From: Spinacia oleracea
Lineage: Eukaryota > Streptophyta > Magnoliopsida > Caryophyllales > Amaranthaceae
DNA: 64,000 bases
Direction of reading: 5' to 3'
Assembly: GCF_020520425.1 (NCBI RefSeq)
Contig: NC_079487.1
Location: 48,639,719-48,703,718, forward strand
Numbering within the stretch: the stretch's first letter is position 1; the number at the start of each line of letters is the position of its first letter. A model generated the notes under the pieces. The model worked only from the letters and a program-made list of their open reading frames with translations. It did not search any database and was not told the origin of the DNA. Shown here piece after piece: positions 1-11,114 of this stretch. The position numbers were made by a program, and so were the translations under genes.

Positions 1-860
1 ACCAAACGGGTGATAATTTACGGCTGATAATGTACCAAACCAAGGTATTGTACGTTTTTATCTCATATTAGTATTCAGTTGAGTCTGAATCAAATAGAAG
101 AGGTATACCAAACTGTAACCCTTATAACATATGATTAATATTACCGAAAATTAAATAGTTCATTTACAAAGAACCGTCCAGAATCATATTACCCAATGGT
201 AACGGGGGATAATGTAATCCATGATTCGTATTACCCTCTTCGCTTTAAATAATGGAAACTACTGAATAATGGAAACTACTTCACACGATCTGCATAAATA
301 TATACAGGATGAATTATACAAAATGTAGAAATTCGTGCGCCAGTACTTATGTATCTCAACTCGTGTGCCAGTACTTAATGTTTTGTTGCAACCGTTAATT
401 TCACTCTTAATATCTCAACTCGTGTGCCAGTACTTATGTATCTAAAAAAAACTAATGTGTCAAAATTGTATTTCGATACAAAATTACCAGCCTGTCGAAC
501 GGGTCGGACCTGACTTAGAACTTGATATAACCTTTTTATCCTTTATAACAATAAACACTGCTGAAATGATAAGTAGTTATTGACTAAATTCATAAACACC
601 GCAAATTTTGATTACTGAGGTCACCGTGTTTGCGTACTATTTTGTCTAACTCTTAATCATCCAACTTTTGTAGCAACAATTACTAATGTTCGTGTGGTAC
701 ATATATGATCTTGTTTGGTACTCAATTTATGCTTGGTACCATGCAAAGCCGGAACAAAGTTCAGGCTGTACCAAACTCGTAGATTGTACCCAAACTTTTC
801 TAATAACGGTACCAAACAACCTATTAAGTACCACAACACGTACCAAACTCGTATTGTAAA
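1..860. repeat. TACCAAAC motif cluster, 3' side of the ULP1-like gene
   Basis: TACCAAAC or close variants occur near 1, 33, 107, 768, 809 and 841, and in inverted form (GTTTGGTA) near 713. The stretch also repeats GATAATGTA (near 26 and 209). No coding potential is seen. The same motif recurs upstream of the start codon at 6030-6155 and is rare in the exons. Confidence 0.55.
333..443 (+). repeat. three short direct repeats, CGTGYGCCAGTACTTA
   Basis: The motif appears at about 334-349, 362-377 and 421-436. Two of the copies are followed by TGTATCT and two are preceded by ATCTCAACT. It lies in non-coding DNA downstream of the ULP1-like gene and has no evident function. Confidence 0.6.
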
Positions 861-1040
861 TCTTTAATGCACGATACAAAGCATACCACAAAACTTACAA
901 AACATACCTGCAAGCAATGAATCCCATCTCCTAGGAATAATGTGAGTATCAAAAGACAACAACTATGATTTAGTTCACGCGTTAATCACATTTCAAAAAT
1001 TGACCAGATAAGTGTGCAATTGTTTTCTCGGTTAAAAACC

Positions 1041-2002
1041 CTAAACGTTAGCAGATGAAGCACGACCAAACATCAACGAACTGGGCAGTGGGTTGCAACG
1101 ATTTGGGGAAGAAGCGGGCGGCAGGAGTTGAAATCTGAATTCAAGTGAGACAAAAACAGTGCCTTCCGAGCTACATTGATGTCCCCCTGTCCCAAAACAA
1201 GTTTGAAAAGACGACTGTAAGTTTATAGTGTGGGGGTATAGCACTTACAGTTACAGTAGTAGAGGACTTACCACTTGCATCGTCTTTGTAAATGCCCTTG
1301 CACTTTCCTGGATAGCCATAAGCATTACTATTCCACACGCATGACTACAAAGCCAAACAAAACATATCAGTAAGACTTAAGGTGGTTACTCGACGATGAA
1401 AAGGTAGCATAAACAGTACTTGTCGTTGTAGTCAGGGAAGCTAATGGAGTCCAAGGGCCAAGTATGCATTTGCTTCAACTTCCAAACAAGAGCTGCATGA
1501 TACTGCGTGTCCCTCCAATGTAGAACGTACTCCACAGCTGCTATCTGGAATGAGGAGACCGTATTATGTTAGTACAATAAAATGAGTGAAGTCAATGTTC
1601 TTAAACTCCCACCAAACCAGGTTAAGTAAAAACTAAGTAAAAACTACATATCACATGATTAGATACCAATTTTTTAACATCCCCAGAATGCTCGGAAGCA
1701 GGATTAGTATACATGCTGTCAATGAACCATATCTTCTGGTCTTTCAGTGCAAAAGCAACACACCACCAATGTCCGTTGTCCACAACTGGAACATAGACCT
1801 GGACATGATAATTACAAATTCTTACAAATCGCATACCTGTGTGTCGCGGACAATTAATACACCAAAAACTAAAATAACAAATTGTACAAGGACGTTCCTC
1901 AAAAAGAAGACAGATCCCGAACTGACCAAATAGAGAGCAATCATTCAACGTAAAAGGCATGTAGGAACTTATTTCCAAATCCTTAAAATACGGCCTCATC
2001 AC
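1041..2002 (-). CDS. C48 (Ulp1-like SUMO protease) domain exons
   Basis: These are the 3' exons of the minus-strand gene that starts at 5979. One exon encodes DNGHWWCVAFALKDQKIWFIDS, with the catalytic His codon at 1769-1771 and the Asp codon at 1718-1720. A later exon encodes HACGIVMLMAIQESA, with the catalytic Cys codon at 1335-1337. The His-Asp-Cys order and spacing are those of plant Ulp1 C48 peptidases, which cleave SUMO from target proteins. Transposon-borne family members have no proven substrate. Exons between them include one at about 1435-1545 that encodes AAVEYVLHWRD. The last exon, near 1041-1210, could read as FKLVLGQGDINVARKALFLS in one frame, but its phase is not settled. The reading-frame block at 1622-2002 runs through an intron whose acceptor is near 1802. 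Confidence 0.65.
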
Positions 2003-2049
2003 TCAGTTATTAGTCCGAAAATAGTCAGACACATGTTGTTGGCATATAA

Positions 2050-3454
2050 TCAGACATCTAAACATGGAGTAAAAAGACTAATTAGACTTACCACAGATAA
2101 ATCAACTGACACAATCTTCTGGAGAGGGGTGGACCACTTCTTCAGCAGACCAGCATATGTTTCCCTCGTCTTTAATTTCTGATACTGTAAAGCACAACAA
2201 CAAAAAACTAAGCAACCTCGTACGCTTACTTTATTGATTTCATTAATGGTGAATATTAGGAGAACATACCGCAAATGAGGAGTCCAGCATGATTCTGCGA
2301 GAATTTGTTGGGTATTCCAGAGCCCATTCCCTGTTGTATATGTTTGCAACGGCCCGAACATACTGGGAATGCACGTACTCCCTAGGACGCACAACCGAGT
2401 AGCACATCATCCGATTTGCATCATTATCATCACACTCGATAAGCATGGCCCCCCTGCAAACATAAAATACAGATACAAGTGATTATCATTACATAAATGT
2501 ACAACGTACATTAGTGTATACAACGTACTTAAGTGTTACATGAGTAAAAGTTGTAGAACGTACTGCTCTTTCCCTTTAGGATTGTATGACTCCACATAAG
2601 CTACTACGTCACTCTCAAGTTTTGTCATTCGTACTCGCGTCTGCCGGTAGCGTGTTTTTGGGTTTGTTCTCGGAATCCTTAGGATCAATTTCTCCCGTGG
2701 TCGTTCTTGGTCATTAGTTTGGAGATTCTCATCAGTGTTCTTCCCTTCAGTGGGGTTATCTTGACTGGTGTTCTCTTCACTGTTCTTATCTTCAGAGGGG
2801 TTATCTTGAGCGATGTTCTCCAAGGGCGATGCTGCAACCGTTCCTTGCACAGGACCATTAGCCGGTCCCTCATCATCGTCATCATCCCTATTATTCGGCC
2901 CCCCATCCTTGACGCCACCATCCTGCTCTTCCGGCTCCTCAACATTCTCCTCACCATTGTCTTCATCATCCTCTTTGTCTTCAACTACACCCAGCTGTCC
3001 CAGCTTCTCCGATGACATTCCATCTGAAGGTGGCCCGTCACCAGCTTGAACCTGTCCGTGCTGATGTGTCTGGTCGATCGGGTGCTTGCTTGTTTCTGGG
3101 TCAGTTGCTACTACACCAACATCATCAGCAGTGTGGACCAAAGGTACATCACCGTGGCTGACAGCAGTGTGGACCAAAGGTACATCACCGTGGCTGACCG
3201 GGTCTAGGGGATTCATAACTGGAACACTCCCATGAGGGCCCAAAATACACGTCCCCCATCAGACGGTTGCAACTCCACATCGGAATCGTCATCGGCATCC
3301 AACTCTGTAAGCACCTTATTGACAGACTTGTCCAACGGCATAGCCACACCATCAACATCTATCGTCAAATGATCGGTACCATGATATGACCTCATTCCTC
3401 TTTCACGGGATACGCCCCGGTGATCTTGAAATAATGGAGCAAGCTGCCCCATAA
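2050..3454 (-). pseudogene. middle exons of the ULP1-like gene, with a frameshift
   Basis: This part links the mobile-domain half to the protease half. An exon begins at the acceptor near 3454 (VMGQLAPLFQDHRG). Near 3245 the frame must shift: the run TATTTTGGGCCC ends the first frame a few codons later, and the acidic Asp/Glu/Asn-rich tract continues in another frame to the donor near 2560. One extra base would explain this. The acidic tract holds a 36-bp tandem duplication (3128-3199, unit VSHGDVPLVHTA) and SEDKNSEENTSQDNP-like repeats. Two further exons follow at about 2270-2455 (AMLIECDDNDANRMMCYSVV) and 2090-2190 (KLKTRETYAGLLKKW). The frameshift suggests that this copy makes no full protein. 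Confidence 0.55.
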
Positions 3455-3764
3455 CCTAAACAGAAAAAAAGGTAAAGTAATTCATACACACAGACATGAC
3501 TCCTCCAGACCTTGGTGAGTACTATTTTTTACTAGTTAAACATGTATGCCTGTTTATCACTAACACTCAATATTTGAAAATTATCCCACTACAGAGAGTA
3601 CCAAACACCATCAATATCATTCATATGGTACACCTAAAGACATTTATGAGTACAATTTGAAACCCTAAAACATTTATGGCTATTAATCACTAACATCAAC
3701 ATAAAATTGAGGAAAGCGTTTAACTTCCCATACCATCTCTGTGACCTCCTGAGCTAGGGTGCGT

Positions 3765-5106
3765 CTCCATTATGAAGAAGTCATCTGTGCTACCATCTCA
3801 GCAACCTCTACTGCGGGAGACCGTCTACCCTCCCTGTCGTAAAGGGGATGAGGATCCCCGTACACAACTTCAACAGTCTGGAAAGATTATAAAAGGAATA
3901 GATTTCAGTCAGATTAGATAATACAAAATTTAATATGACAAATACGACCGACTAACAACCAGTTACCCACCGTAATCCTTCCATAATCTTCACTCGCTTT
4001 CCTATCCCGATTCTTGGCCTCATCCACTTCCTCCTGTGTCCAGACTTTGATCCTTGGAAACTGATCCCATCTCACAGGTTGCCTGGATAAATGGTCTAGG
4101 TAGAAAATCTGTAAAACAAATCCACTTTCAGGTAAGGCACTGTAATATAAGACAGGATACTAACACCACAACAATAACAGTATTAACCTTTTATATAATT
4201 TAAAACATTAAATATTTCAGTAAGATAGACGCACCAGCAAAAACAACACACAACCACCAGTCCCAGCGGCATACCCCTGATGGTCTATCTTCCGCTGACA
4301 GGCGTCTCCGTAGTCTAAAAGCCATGTGTGACAAAACTCACACCAATTGTACAGTGATGCATTCTTTGCCACGGAAACTGCACCTAGCAATTTTAAAGAC
4401 ATGTTACCCCCATCGGTAGAAGGACATAAAATCTGCCCCAGCAACACAATCATGAAATTTTCCATGAACGAGGCCCTATCACGGTGATTAGCCAGGGGCT
4501 TTATCTTTCCTTCACCGTCAACCGGCCCTGCCAATTCCTTTACAGATTTTGCTATGATTATTGTGCTCTTTGAGGTTGATGTATTCTTTTCACCATACTT
4601 GAGGGCCATCGCTTTAAGGGTGCCTGGAGGAAGATCAGACTCCTTCACTAGCACCGGAAGACCGTTGTTCTGGAATCCGAATACATATTCCCAATGGGAA
4701 GCAGTTATCGGCAACACATGGCCGTCCCCTCCAACAAGGTAACTGTTACCCCCATCCAACCGGGACATCAGCCAGTAGCACAACTGCCTAGGTAGCTTGG
4801 ATATTTTCAAATCCAACATCCCCCCGAAACCCATTTTCCTAACGCAACTTCTCCTTGACTCATCAAAAGCAGCAATAATCTTAGAAAATGCATCCGTGCG
4901 ACAGATAACGCTTGGTTGCTACACATAATAGTTTAAGTAAAAAATTGAAATTATCAACTGACAAAACCTAATCAAAATAAACAATTCATCTTTAAATAAA
5001 GGATCAATAGTACCTTCCGGCCACAATTAGCCCGCTGAGTAGCAACTACCACGCCGTGAAACTTCGCATACTCACCCCTAGACATAGGATGTTTGGGAAT
5101 CGGTAC
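3765..5106 (-). CDS. plant-mobile-domain / DUF1985-like exons of the ULP1-like gene
   Basis: Four consecutive exons are readable: 5106-5014, 4918-4235, 4108-3971 and one from 3877 to about 3765. The introns between the first three, and the intron before 5106, are all phase 0 with GT-AG borders, and no stop interrupts them. The large exon encodes RKMGFGGMLDLKISKLPRQL and then WEYVFGFQ and CEFCHTWLLDYGDAC. This resembles the helical plant-mobile-domain/DUF1985 region usually fused to Ulp1 domains in transposon-carried genes. The next exon continues with IFYLDHLSRQPVRWDQFPRI. Function is unknown. Family assignment is by recognition only and should be tested by profile search. Confidence 0.6.
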
Positions 5107-5204
5107 CTAAATATGAAAAAAACATTAGCATCTACTACGTAGAAAAAACATTATTATACCCTAAAAATCCTTAAAAACAATGAATAAATTTCAAAATTAT
5201 ATAC

Positions 5205-5979
5205 CCGCACAAACATCCTCCTGTTATTCCCTCTGATTGCCTTCTGTTTTGCAGGGGGCTTTCCTTTTGCTACCCCTGTTTCATCAAACTTCCTACCCAT
5301 CTGCTCCATCGCAGGAAGTATCGTCTTCTTCACAGGTCTCCTTCCCTCGTCAACATCATCATAATCCTCTCTACGCCTCTTCCGCATCATCTGCAGATGT
5401 GCCTTCTTCTTCAAAGCATTCTGCCCGACCTCCTTCCAACTCTTCCCTCTTTTCTGAACGCGAACAACAACATCCTCTCCTTCATCTTCATACCCACCAT
5501 CCATATATTCACCGTCTTCTTCTTCTATATCTTCTTCCTCCTCTACTTCATCGTATGAAATAACCCTCCTGCTTTTAGCAGATTGCCTTTTCTTTGGCGC
5601 ACGTTTCACTGTTCTCTGGCATAATTCATCCTCGAATTCTTCGTCCTCATATATCTCATCCTCATATTCATCATCTTCAACATCTTCATATGCATCCCCG
5701 TCAAAAACAGATTCTTCACTGTCATCCCAAGACAGCGATCGCCCTTCCTCATCTTCTTTCATTTCTTCATCGACGACAGGGTCTTTGCCCTTTAGCTTAC
5801 TATTCCGAGCAACTTCCACGCGTTTTTCCTTAAAAACAATATTGAAATACATATCTTGTTAATAAACGTATAACAATATACATACTATCAATTATCAGCA
5901 AATACGATACACTCATAAAATGAGCAGTGACACTCACCCTAGGTTTGCTGCTGCTACCACTTTGTCCCTTGATAACCAT
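5205..5979 (-). CDS. N-terminal exons of the ULP1-like gene (acidic/basic low-complexity)
   Basis: The start is ATG at 5979 (MVIKGQSGSSSKPR), with exon 1 ending at 5938 before GTGAGT. Exon 2 runs 5828-5205 (208 codons) and ends at a GTATAT donor. Both fit phase-0 introns and join in frame to the exon at 5106, so about 527 codons are open from the start to 3971. Residues roughly 35-140 are strongly acidic (EEEEDIEEEDGEYMDGGYED). This is followed by a basic stretch (KKKAHLQMMRKRRRED) that could act as a nuclear localisation signal. There is no catalytic motif. The upstream DNA carries the TACCAAAC cluster. Confidence 0.6.
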
Positions 5980-6029
5980 CCTACAAATACAATTTTACCA
6001 ATCATTATACCATGCATACCTTCGATATA

Positions 6030-6155
6030 ACAGTACCAAACACATTGGTAATTTAGGTTTGGTACCAAAGAAAATACCAAATCATATATCCTTTACCTAA
6101 ATGTACCAAAAGATGTAATATTTTCCATTTGGTACCAGATCAAGTACCAAACAAC
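6030..6155. repeat. TACCAAAC motif cluster, 5' side of the ULP1-like gene
   Basis: Five or six copies of (G)TACCAAA(C) lie within 125 bases just upstream of the start codon at 5979. Two are joined as the palindrome TTTGGTACCAAA near 6051-6062. This mirrors the cluster at 1-860 and is the main sign that both flanks belong to one element. It may also be promoter DNA of the minus-strand gene. Confidence 0.5.
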
Positions 6156-7011
6156 AATAAAACAAACAAAGGTAGTTTTAAAAGCATGCCATCACACGAA
6201 TTAAACATTAATCAAGCACCCCTTCATATCAGTTTAACTTTACCTAAACGAAGGCTTATCAAATTACTTAATTCGACTAGGAAAGTAATTCAACAACAAA
6301 CATCACAGTATAAAATTCGCATAATAACCACAAATTAACCACTAATTAACCCCAAAATATGAAAAGTCCATAAAAATAGCTACTTCATCACTAAATTAAA
6401 TATACACACTTAAATTTCCATAACAAGAGCTACTTCAAGTAATTAGAACATAATTGTGAAAAAAATTCACTTTCAATTCATTAGCAACACAATTGTCAAA
6501 CAAAATGGTGAAACCCTAAAAATCAAATCAGCCCCAAAAAACTGTGAAAAGAAAAACTATTACCAAAACAAGAACTAAAGAACAATTCATACAGAAATAA
6601 ATTAACTTCACATGGAAAGTAATTCAGAAGTTCCTTAGTTAACAAATATCAACCGAATATAATCGCCCTGGCAAACACCCTTTTTGGACTGTATGAATTG
6701 GAAACCGGTCACGAAGTGGCTAACCTTCTAACGAGAGACTGAGAATTTGGGCAGTTCTTGCCGGAGAATTTGGAGGGAGATCAATTGAGCGGGAGAGCAC
6801 GCAATGAGGAAGAAGACGAAAGAACCGTATTTTGGAAAGAAACAGTAAAAATGTAACCACCATCTGATTTTTTACATAACATTAAATTAATAATCAGTAA
6901 ATTATAAAATAGAAACTAAAGATAAATTGAAAAGTCAAAAAAAATTTTGAAATTCAAATTTTGGAACAGAATTTTAGAGAGAGAAGTTGCAAAATATCTG
7001 AAGTGGTGATT
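6156..7011. other. AT-rich non-coding DNA upstream of the ULP1-like gene
   Basis: No gene is seen. A less AT-rich stretch at about 6660-6850 and a GAGAGAGA tract near 6976 could be promoter/5'-leader of the minus-strand gene or the inner part of a terminal repeat. Nothing decides between these. Confidence 0.3.
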
Positions 7012-7083
7012 AAGGTGGGCCACCCACCTTTACTCCACTTACAATTACCTTCTTTTCCCTAGTATACCATTGTTATGGTATAC
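7012..7083. repeat. two short perfect hairpins at the presumed right end of the ULP1 element
   Basis: AAGGTGGG (7012-7019) pairs with CCCACCTT (7023-7030) around a 3-base loop. GTATACCAT (7062-7070) pairs with ATGGTATAC (7075-7083) around TGTT. Read on the minus strand, the second hairpin would start the element as GGGTATACCATAACAATGG. This cannot be confirmed without the partner end. Confidence 0.45.
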
Positions 7084-8228
7084 CCAGTATCGTTTTAGAC
7101 AACCTCTAGAACTAGTGGGTTTTTGGTTGTGTTCTTTGTGTTAAGAGATTTTGGCTACTTTTATTCATTGGGTTTCTAACCGTCGTCGTCTCGTAGTGTC
7201 GGATAACTGCGGTCATGACGGTAAAGATTAAAGTTAGTAGGGGTTTCAAGTATAGGGCCAATTTCGTCCCTCTTGTTTCCGTAGCTTCTTTAATTCGGTT
7301 ATGTTGCCTTGTTTATTTATTTTATTATTTTTGGAATGGTTGTATTGTGTTGGTGTATGTTGTGGTTTAGGGGGTTTAATTGTCAATTTTGTGGTTGTAG
7401 TATAACATATGCGTTGCTTGCAGTTTTAGATAGTCAATCCTTTAGGCTCCTTGTGGTTTTTATGTTGTTAGGTAAAGTTTAAAAGTTCATGGTTGGATTG
7501 TTCAAGGTTGGGAAACATAGAGGTTATGTATATAATTGGGTGTCGTGGATTTCCTTATTGGTGTTAAAATAGTGTCAGCCCTTTACTTTGTGCAAGGGTC
7601 CTTAGTTATTACTCCCATTATAGGTAGTATGTTGGGTCCTAGGATGAGGAAAGAAGGTAGTATGTATAGGTTTTAAAGTAGTACTTGGTGGATGCGAGTG
7701 TTGGTTACTTTCTAGGTTTGTGAAGAGCACTTCTTTTTCTTTCGCCACTCTCAAAATCTCTTACCCGAAGATAGCTCGCCCAATGCAAATTTTGGGGGTT
7801 CAAAGTTTGTCCAGGTTCAAAGGCGACAAACTCCGAGTATCCGTTCATGTGGATACCGAGTCATCTATGGTGGCCCAATTTATGTGTGAGCTTTTTCTCA
7901 CAAGTTGGGTCAGTCATCTCGTGTTTACACCATTCTTTTGTTTTTTTCTTCGTCTTATTTTTTTCTTCGTCTTCATCTTAAAGGGTAAAAGACTCCCCGA
8001 GGTGCTAATTGCCCATGCCACGACACAAGTGGAAAAGGGAATGGGGGTGCAAGATGAGGCCATCTTTCAAAGACCAACGTACATGTGGCTTATATTTATG
8101 TACTTCTTTTAGTATCTGCAAGCAGTTTGAACTCATATAAGCATCTTTGGTTATTGGGTTTGCCGCTTCTCCTCTCTCTCCCTCTTTCTCTCTCTCTTTT
8201 TAGGGTTTATAAAAATTAGGGTTTTCTA

Positions 8229-8274
8229 GGGCGAAAATAGCCAATTTTCTTCGGAAATTTGGTTATTTTCGCCC
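8229..8274 (+). repeat. 21-bp inverted repeat closed by a TTCG loop
   Basis: The left arm is 8229-8249 and the right arm 8254-8274, around TTCG at 8250-8253. Nineteen of 21 positions are Watson-Crick pairs, one is G:T and one T:T is mismatched. The loop is closed by C-G, giving the C(UUCG)G tetraloop context known to be exceptionally stable in RNA. It lies just downstream of a TATA-like element. Confidence 0.7.
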
Positions 8275-8332
8275 CTTCTCTTTCAATTCTGTTGTGTTTT
8301 TTGCGTTAGATCTCAATAAATTAAACTACATA

Positions 8333-8405
8333 GTTTCAGTGTAGTAAGTATCCCTATGGTGGGTTTGATTGTTTCAGTGTCGTACGTACCCCTATGGTGG
8401 GTTTG
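8333..8405 (+). repeat. two-copy tandem repeat (35-bp units, 38-bp period)
   Basis: The units at 8333-8367 and 8371-8405 share GTTTCAGTGT and CCCTATGGTGGGTTTG and differ at three positions. They are separated by ATT. Function is unknown. Confidence 0.75.
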
Positions 8406-9118
8406 TTTTTAGTTAAGTTTTGTGTGTTTTGTTTAGTTCAGGTTATTTCTTTGGTAAAGATTTATGCGGGATCGAAGAGGATGTCAATCTTTCGACTACA
8501 ATCAGACGAATCAAATGAAAATCATATTTGTCACGGCTACAACAGATATAGACACCCTTGTCAATGAAAGCTGTAAATCACAGCGATATAAAAGAGGGTA
8601 TACAGAATGTTTGATATACTACGATCGTAGCTATGGTGAAAGGAAGTTTTTATTTGATTCGATTGTTATATATTTGTTAGATTTAAATCTTTATGTAGAT
8701 GTCGTATGACTTTTTATCAATGAATTGATTTGTTTATAAAAAAGAAGCATATTTGGTTGTGTTTGGGTCTTATTTGATTCTAAAACCTTCCTAATGAGTT
8801 TTAGATTGTAATTTGTGAAGTCTTTGTTTAATATAAGTTTACCCTATATCAAACAAAAACAATTAAAATAATTAAGGAAACATCGTTCTTTAAACTTATA
8901 ACTTTGATTTACACATTTGACTTTTCGTTAGTGCTTCGGGGAATTTCACTACTCTATGAATTGAAGTCAGCTACAACAAAAACTACAAAGTACTTAATTT
9001 CTAAAATTTAATAAATGTAAATTTTCGATTATATTTCCGTCCAAGTGTTTGTTGAAAATTCAGAAGTTGACCCGTAATATTTATGCTCATGATCCGTTAT
9101 CTTATTGTTTGGAGAAAT

Positions 9119-9190
9119 GATTTTGGCACATCCTATTTGAGAGCACAATTTTTTGTGTGCTATTCTATTACACGGAGGTGTGCCAAAATT
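9119..9190. repeat. small foldback with ATTTTGGCACA ends
   Basis: ATTTTGGCACATCC at the left and GGAGGTGTGCCAAAAT at the right form inverted ends. An internal hairpin AGCACA/TGTGCT lies between them. It is about 72 bp long, without a clear TSD. It could be a tiny MITE relic or a transcript hairpin. Confidence 0.45.
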
Positions 9191-9639
9191 AGTTTCTATA
9201 AACTAATAAATACTAAAATCATATTTAAAAAACCACACGTGTTACTTATTATCACCGACATCTGAATGTGAAAGGAATGATTTAAAATATTGTGTTAAAA
9301 TGCAAGAAAGAAATACAAAAAAATAAAAATGAATTCAAAGGTAATTAACAATCTAGAGCGATTTCTGGCAATAATGCGAGAAGATGCTAAAATTCACAAA
9401 ATAAGCCCCATGTTATGTTAATTCAATTCTACCGTCCATGTAAGAAACACATACTAATTTTTTTTTCAGGTTCGACAACAAACCCCCAATTCAAATGGCG
9501 GTGTTGTTTTGAATTAGCGGTTATGTTTAAGGTCGATGATAAAATTCGCAAGTATTTTGTGCTCTCACAATTATTTTGCATGATAAGAAATTCTGAAAAT
9601 TGAAAATTCAATATTAAAACAAATATAAATAAGGCATTC

Positions 9640-9664
9640 ATTAGGGCCAGTCACATCAAAGTTC
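9640..9664 (-). pseudogene. cold-shock-domain gene fragment, downstream piece
   Basis: On the minus strand the bases next to the copia end read NFDVTGPNEC. This continues directly from ...DDDAHTK at 26353 on the other side of the copia insertion, once one copy of the target-site duplication is removed. The result matches the end of a plant cold-shock domain, typically ...KAVDVTGPDG. After NEC the sequence no longer looks like the family's glycine-rich tail. Confidence 0.65.
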
Positions 9665-11114
9665 TGTTAGGTTATGATATATATAACTGAATATAAATCA
9701 TGCGGAAAAACCATAAAGCCAGAAATCCAAATTAATTGCCACATAACAATTAGCATAATTTAGGACACATACACTTTGTAGCGTGCCCTCCCTAGCTGCG
9801 CCCGAACCGAACAAGAACAAGCCTAGGACTCCAAATGTCGTCCCTCCGTAGATAGTCCACAACACGCTCAGATCCGCCGTAGATTTAATTAACTATAATT
9901 GCACCTAAGGTTCTATGTAATTTTCGGATTTTATAGCAAATAAAAATCTGAGTTTTAAGCCTAAAACTTGAATGAATACTTGAATTACTAGTTCTCAATT
10001 GTGAAATATGATCACCTATTTATATGGTAAGGAAATCGGATATTAGAATCCTACTAGGAATTAATTTAGCCAATCTGAATTTAACTTAAATTCAATCACT
10101 TAATTTCTAGTAGATTTAGGAAGTTAATCTAAACGAATCCTAATTGATCAAGGCTTCGTACACAAACACAAACACACACGCACAGCAGTCCACGAAGGGC
10201 GCCATGCGCGCGCGCGCTGAGGCTTGGCCCAGCAGCTGCTCGCAGCCCACGAAGGGGGCGCCAGCTCGCTGGCCTTGCTCGCGGGCATGGCCTTGCTTCG
10301 TGCTTGGCTAGGCCTGCTTGCTTGGTCGCAGTGGGCTGCACCCATGTGTTTGCTTGTGCGCGTGGGCTTCGCTAGGCGCGGGCCTAGCTTCTTGTTGAGC
10401 CTTGCGTCTAGCAAGCCCGTCCGATGTTTATTTCGTACGTCGCGCTTCCAATTAATTTTACGATTCCGGAATTCAGTTCCGATTCGAACAAAATTTAATA
10501 TTTCCGATTCCGGAATAAATTTCCGTTTCGAACAAATATTTAATATTTCTGTTTCCGGAATTATTTTCCGATTCCGATAATATTTTCGATTCCGACAATA
10601 TTTCCGTTTCCGACAATATTTGACATTCCGGCAATATTTCCGTTTACGACAATATTTCAGATTCCGGCAATATTTCCATTCCCAATAATATTTTCAGATA
10701 CGTACCATGTTTCCGTTTCTGGCAACATCTACGACTTGGATAATATTTATATTTCCGATACAATCCATATTTTCGTTTCTGGCAATATCATTGTTTCCGG
10801 AGTATTCATTATTTGCCTTTGACGATCTCAGCTCCCACTGGAACCAAGATCCATCGATTCCGAATATCCATAGATGGAGTATTTAATTCCATTAAATACT
10901 TGATCCGTTTACGTACTATTTGTGTGACCTTACGGGTTCAGTCAAGAGTAAGCTGTGGATTAATTTTATTAATTCCACTTGAACTGAAGCGGCCTCTAGC
11001 TGCATACAGTTCACTTGATCTCACAAAATTATTAACTTGTATAATTAATACTGAACCGCATTTATTAAACTTACCATTAAATGCATACTTGGACCCAGGG
11101 CATTATTTCCTTTA
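9665..11114 (-). repeat. 3' LTR of copia 1
   Basis: The LTR starts on the plus strand with TGTTAGG and ends TTTA where related copies end TTCA, so the terminal CA is mutated. It contains a TATA-like element on the minus strand (near 10012-10025), a GC-rich block (10180-10400) and an array of CGGAAAC/CGGAATC motifs (10450-10800). It is the longest of the five LTRs in the window. Confidence 0.9.

Larger units (their letters stand above)
1..7084. mobile_element. ULP1-carrying Mutator-like element (left end outside window)
   Basis: The stretch holds one minus-strand, intron-rich gene (start codon at 5979, last recognisable exon near 1041) with an acidic N-terminus, a plant-mobile-domain-like middle and a C48 protease domain. 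Such genes are known passengers of plant Mutator-like elements (the Kaonashi/VANDAL type). Non-coding DNA on both sides of the gene carries the same TACCAAAC motif (about 1-150, 660-860, 6030-6155), as expected for subterminal repeats. The right limit is placed at the GTATACC hairpin near 7062-7084. The left end is not in the window, so no TIR pair or TSD can be shown and the class is inferred. No transposase is seen here. Confidence 0.5.
7085..9118. other. unclassified region, no supported gene
   Basis: Short reading frames exist at 7720-8112 and 8464-8709 on the plus strand, but neither shows a recognisable domain. A pyrimidine-rich (CT)n tract followed by TTTATAAAAA (about 8165-8215) looks like plant promoter or 5'-leader DNA. 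Downstream lie a stable hairpin (8229-8274) and a two-copy tandem repeat (8333-8405). It could be an old retroelement or an eroded host locus. Confidence 0.3.

Noticed and set aside
2685..3049. Frames overlapping the acidic tract of the ULP1-like gene
   Set aside because: Mirror frames of a GA-rich repeat region. The minus-strand acidic frame fits the gene structure better.
7720..8112. 130-codon plus-strand frame
   Set aside because: No domain and no homologue recognised. Hydrophobic Phe-rich middle from a T-rich tract, so not called a gene.
8464..8709. 81-codon plus-strand frame with some ordinary composition
   Set aside because: No recognisable motif and no supporting context. It could be chance in AT-rich DNA.
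8943..8953. CACTACTCTAT as a possible left CACTA terminus
   Set aside because: Only the first seven bases agree with CACTACTACAA, and no CGACGCC subterminal repeats follow.
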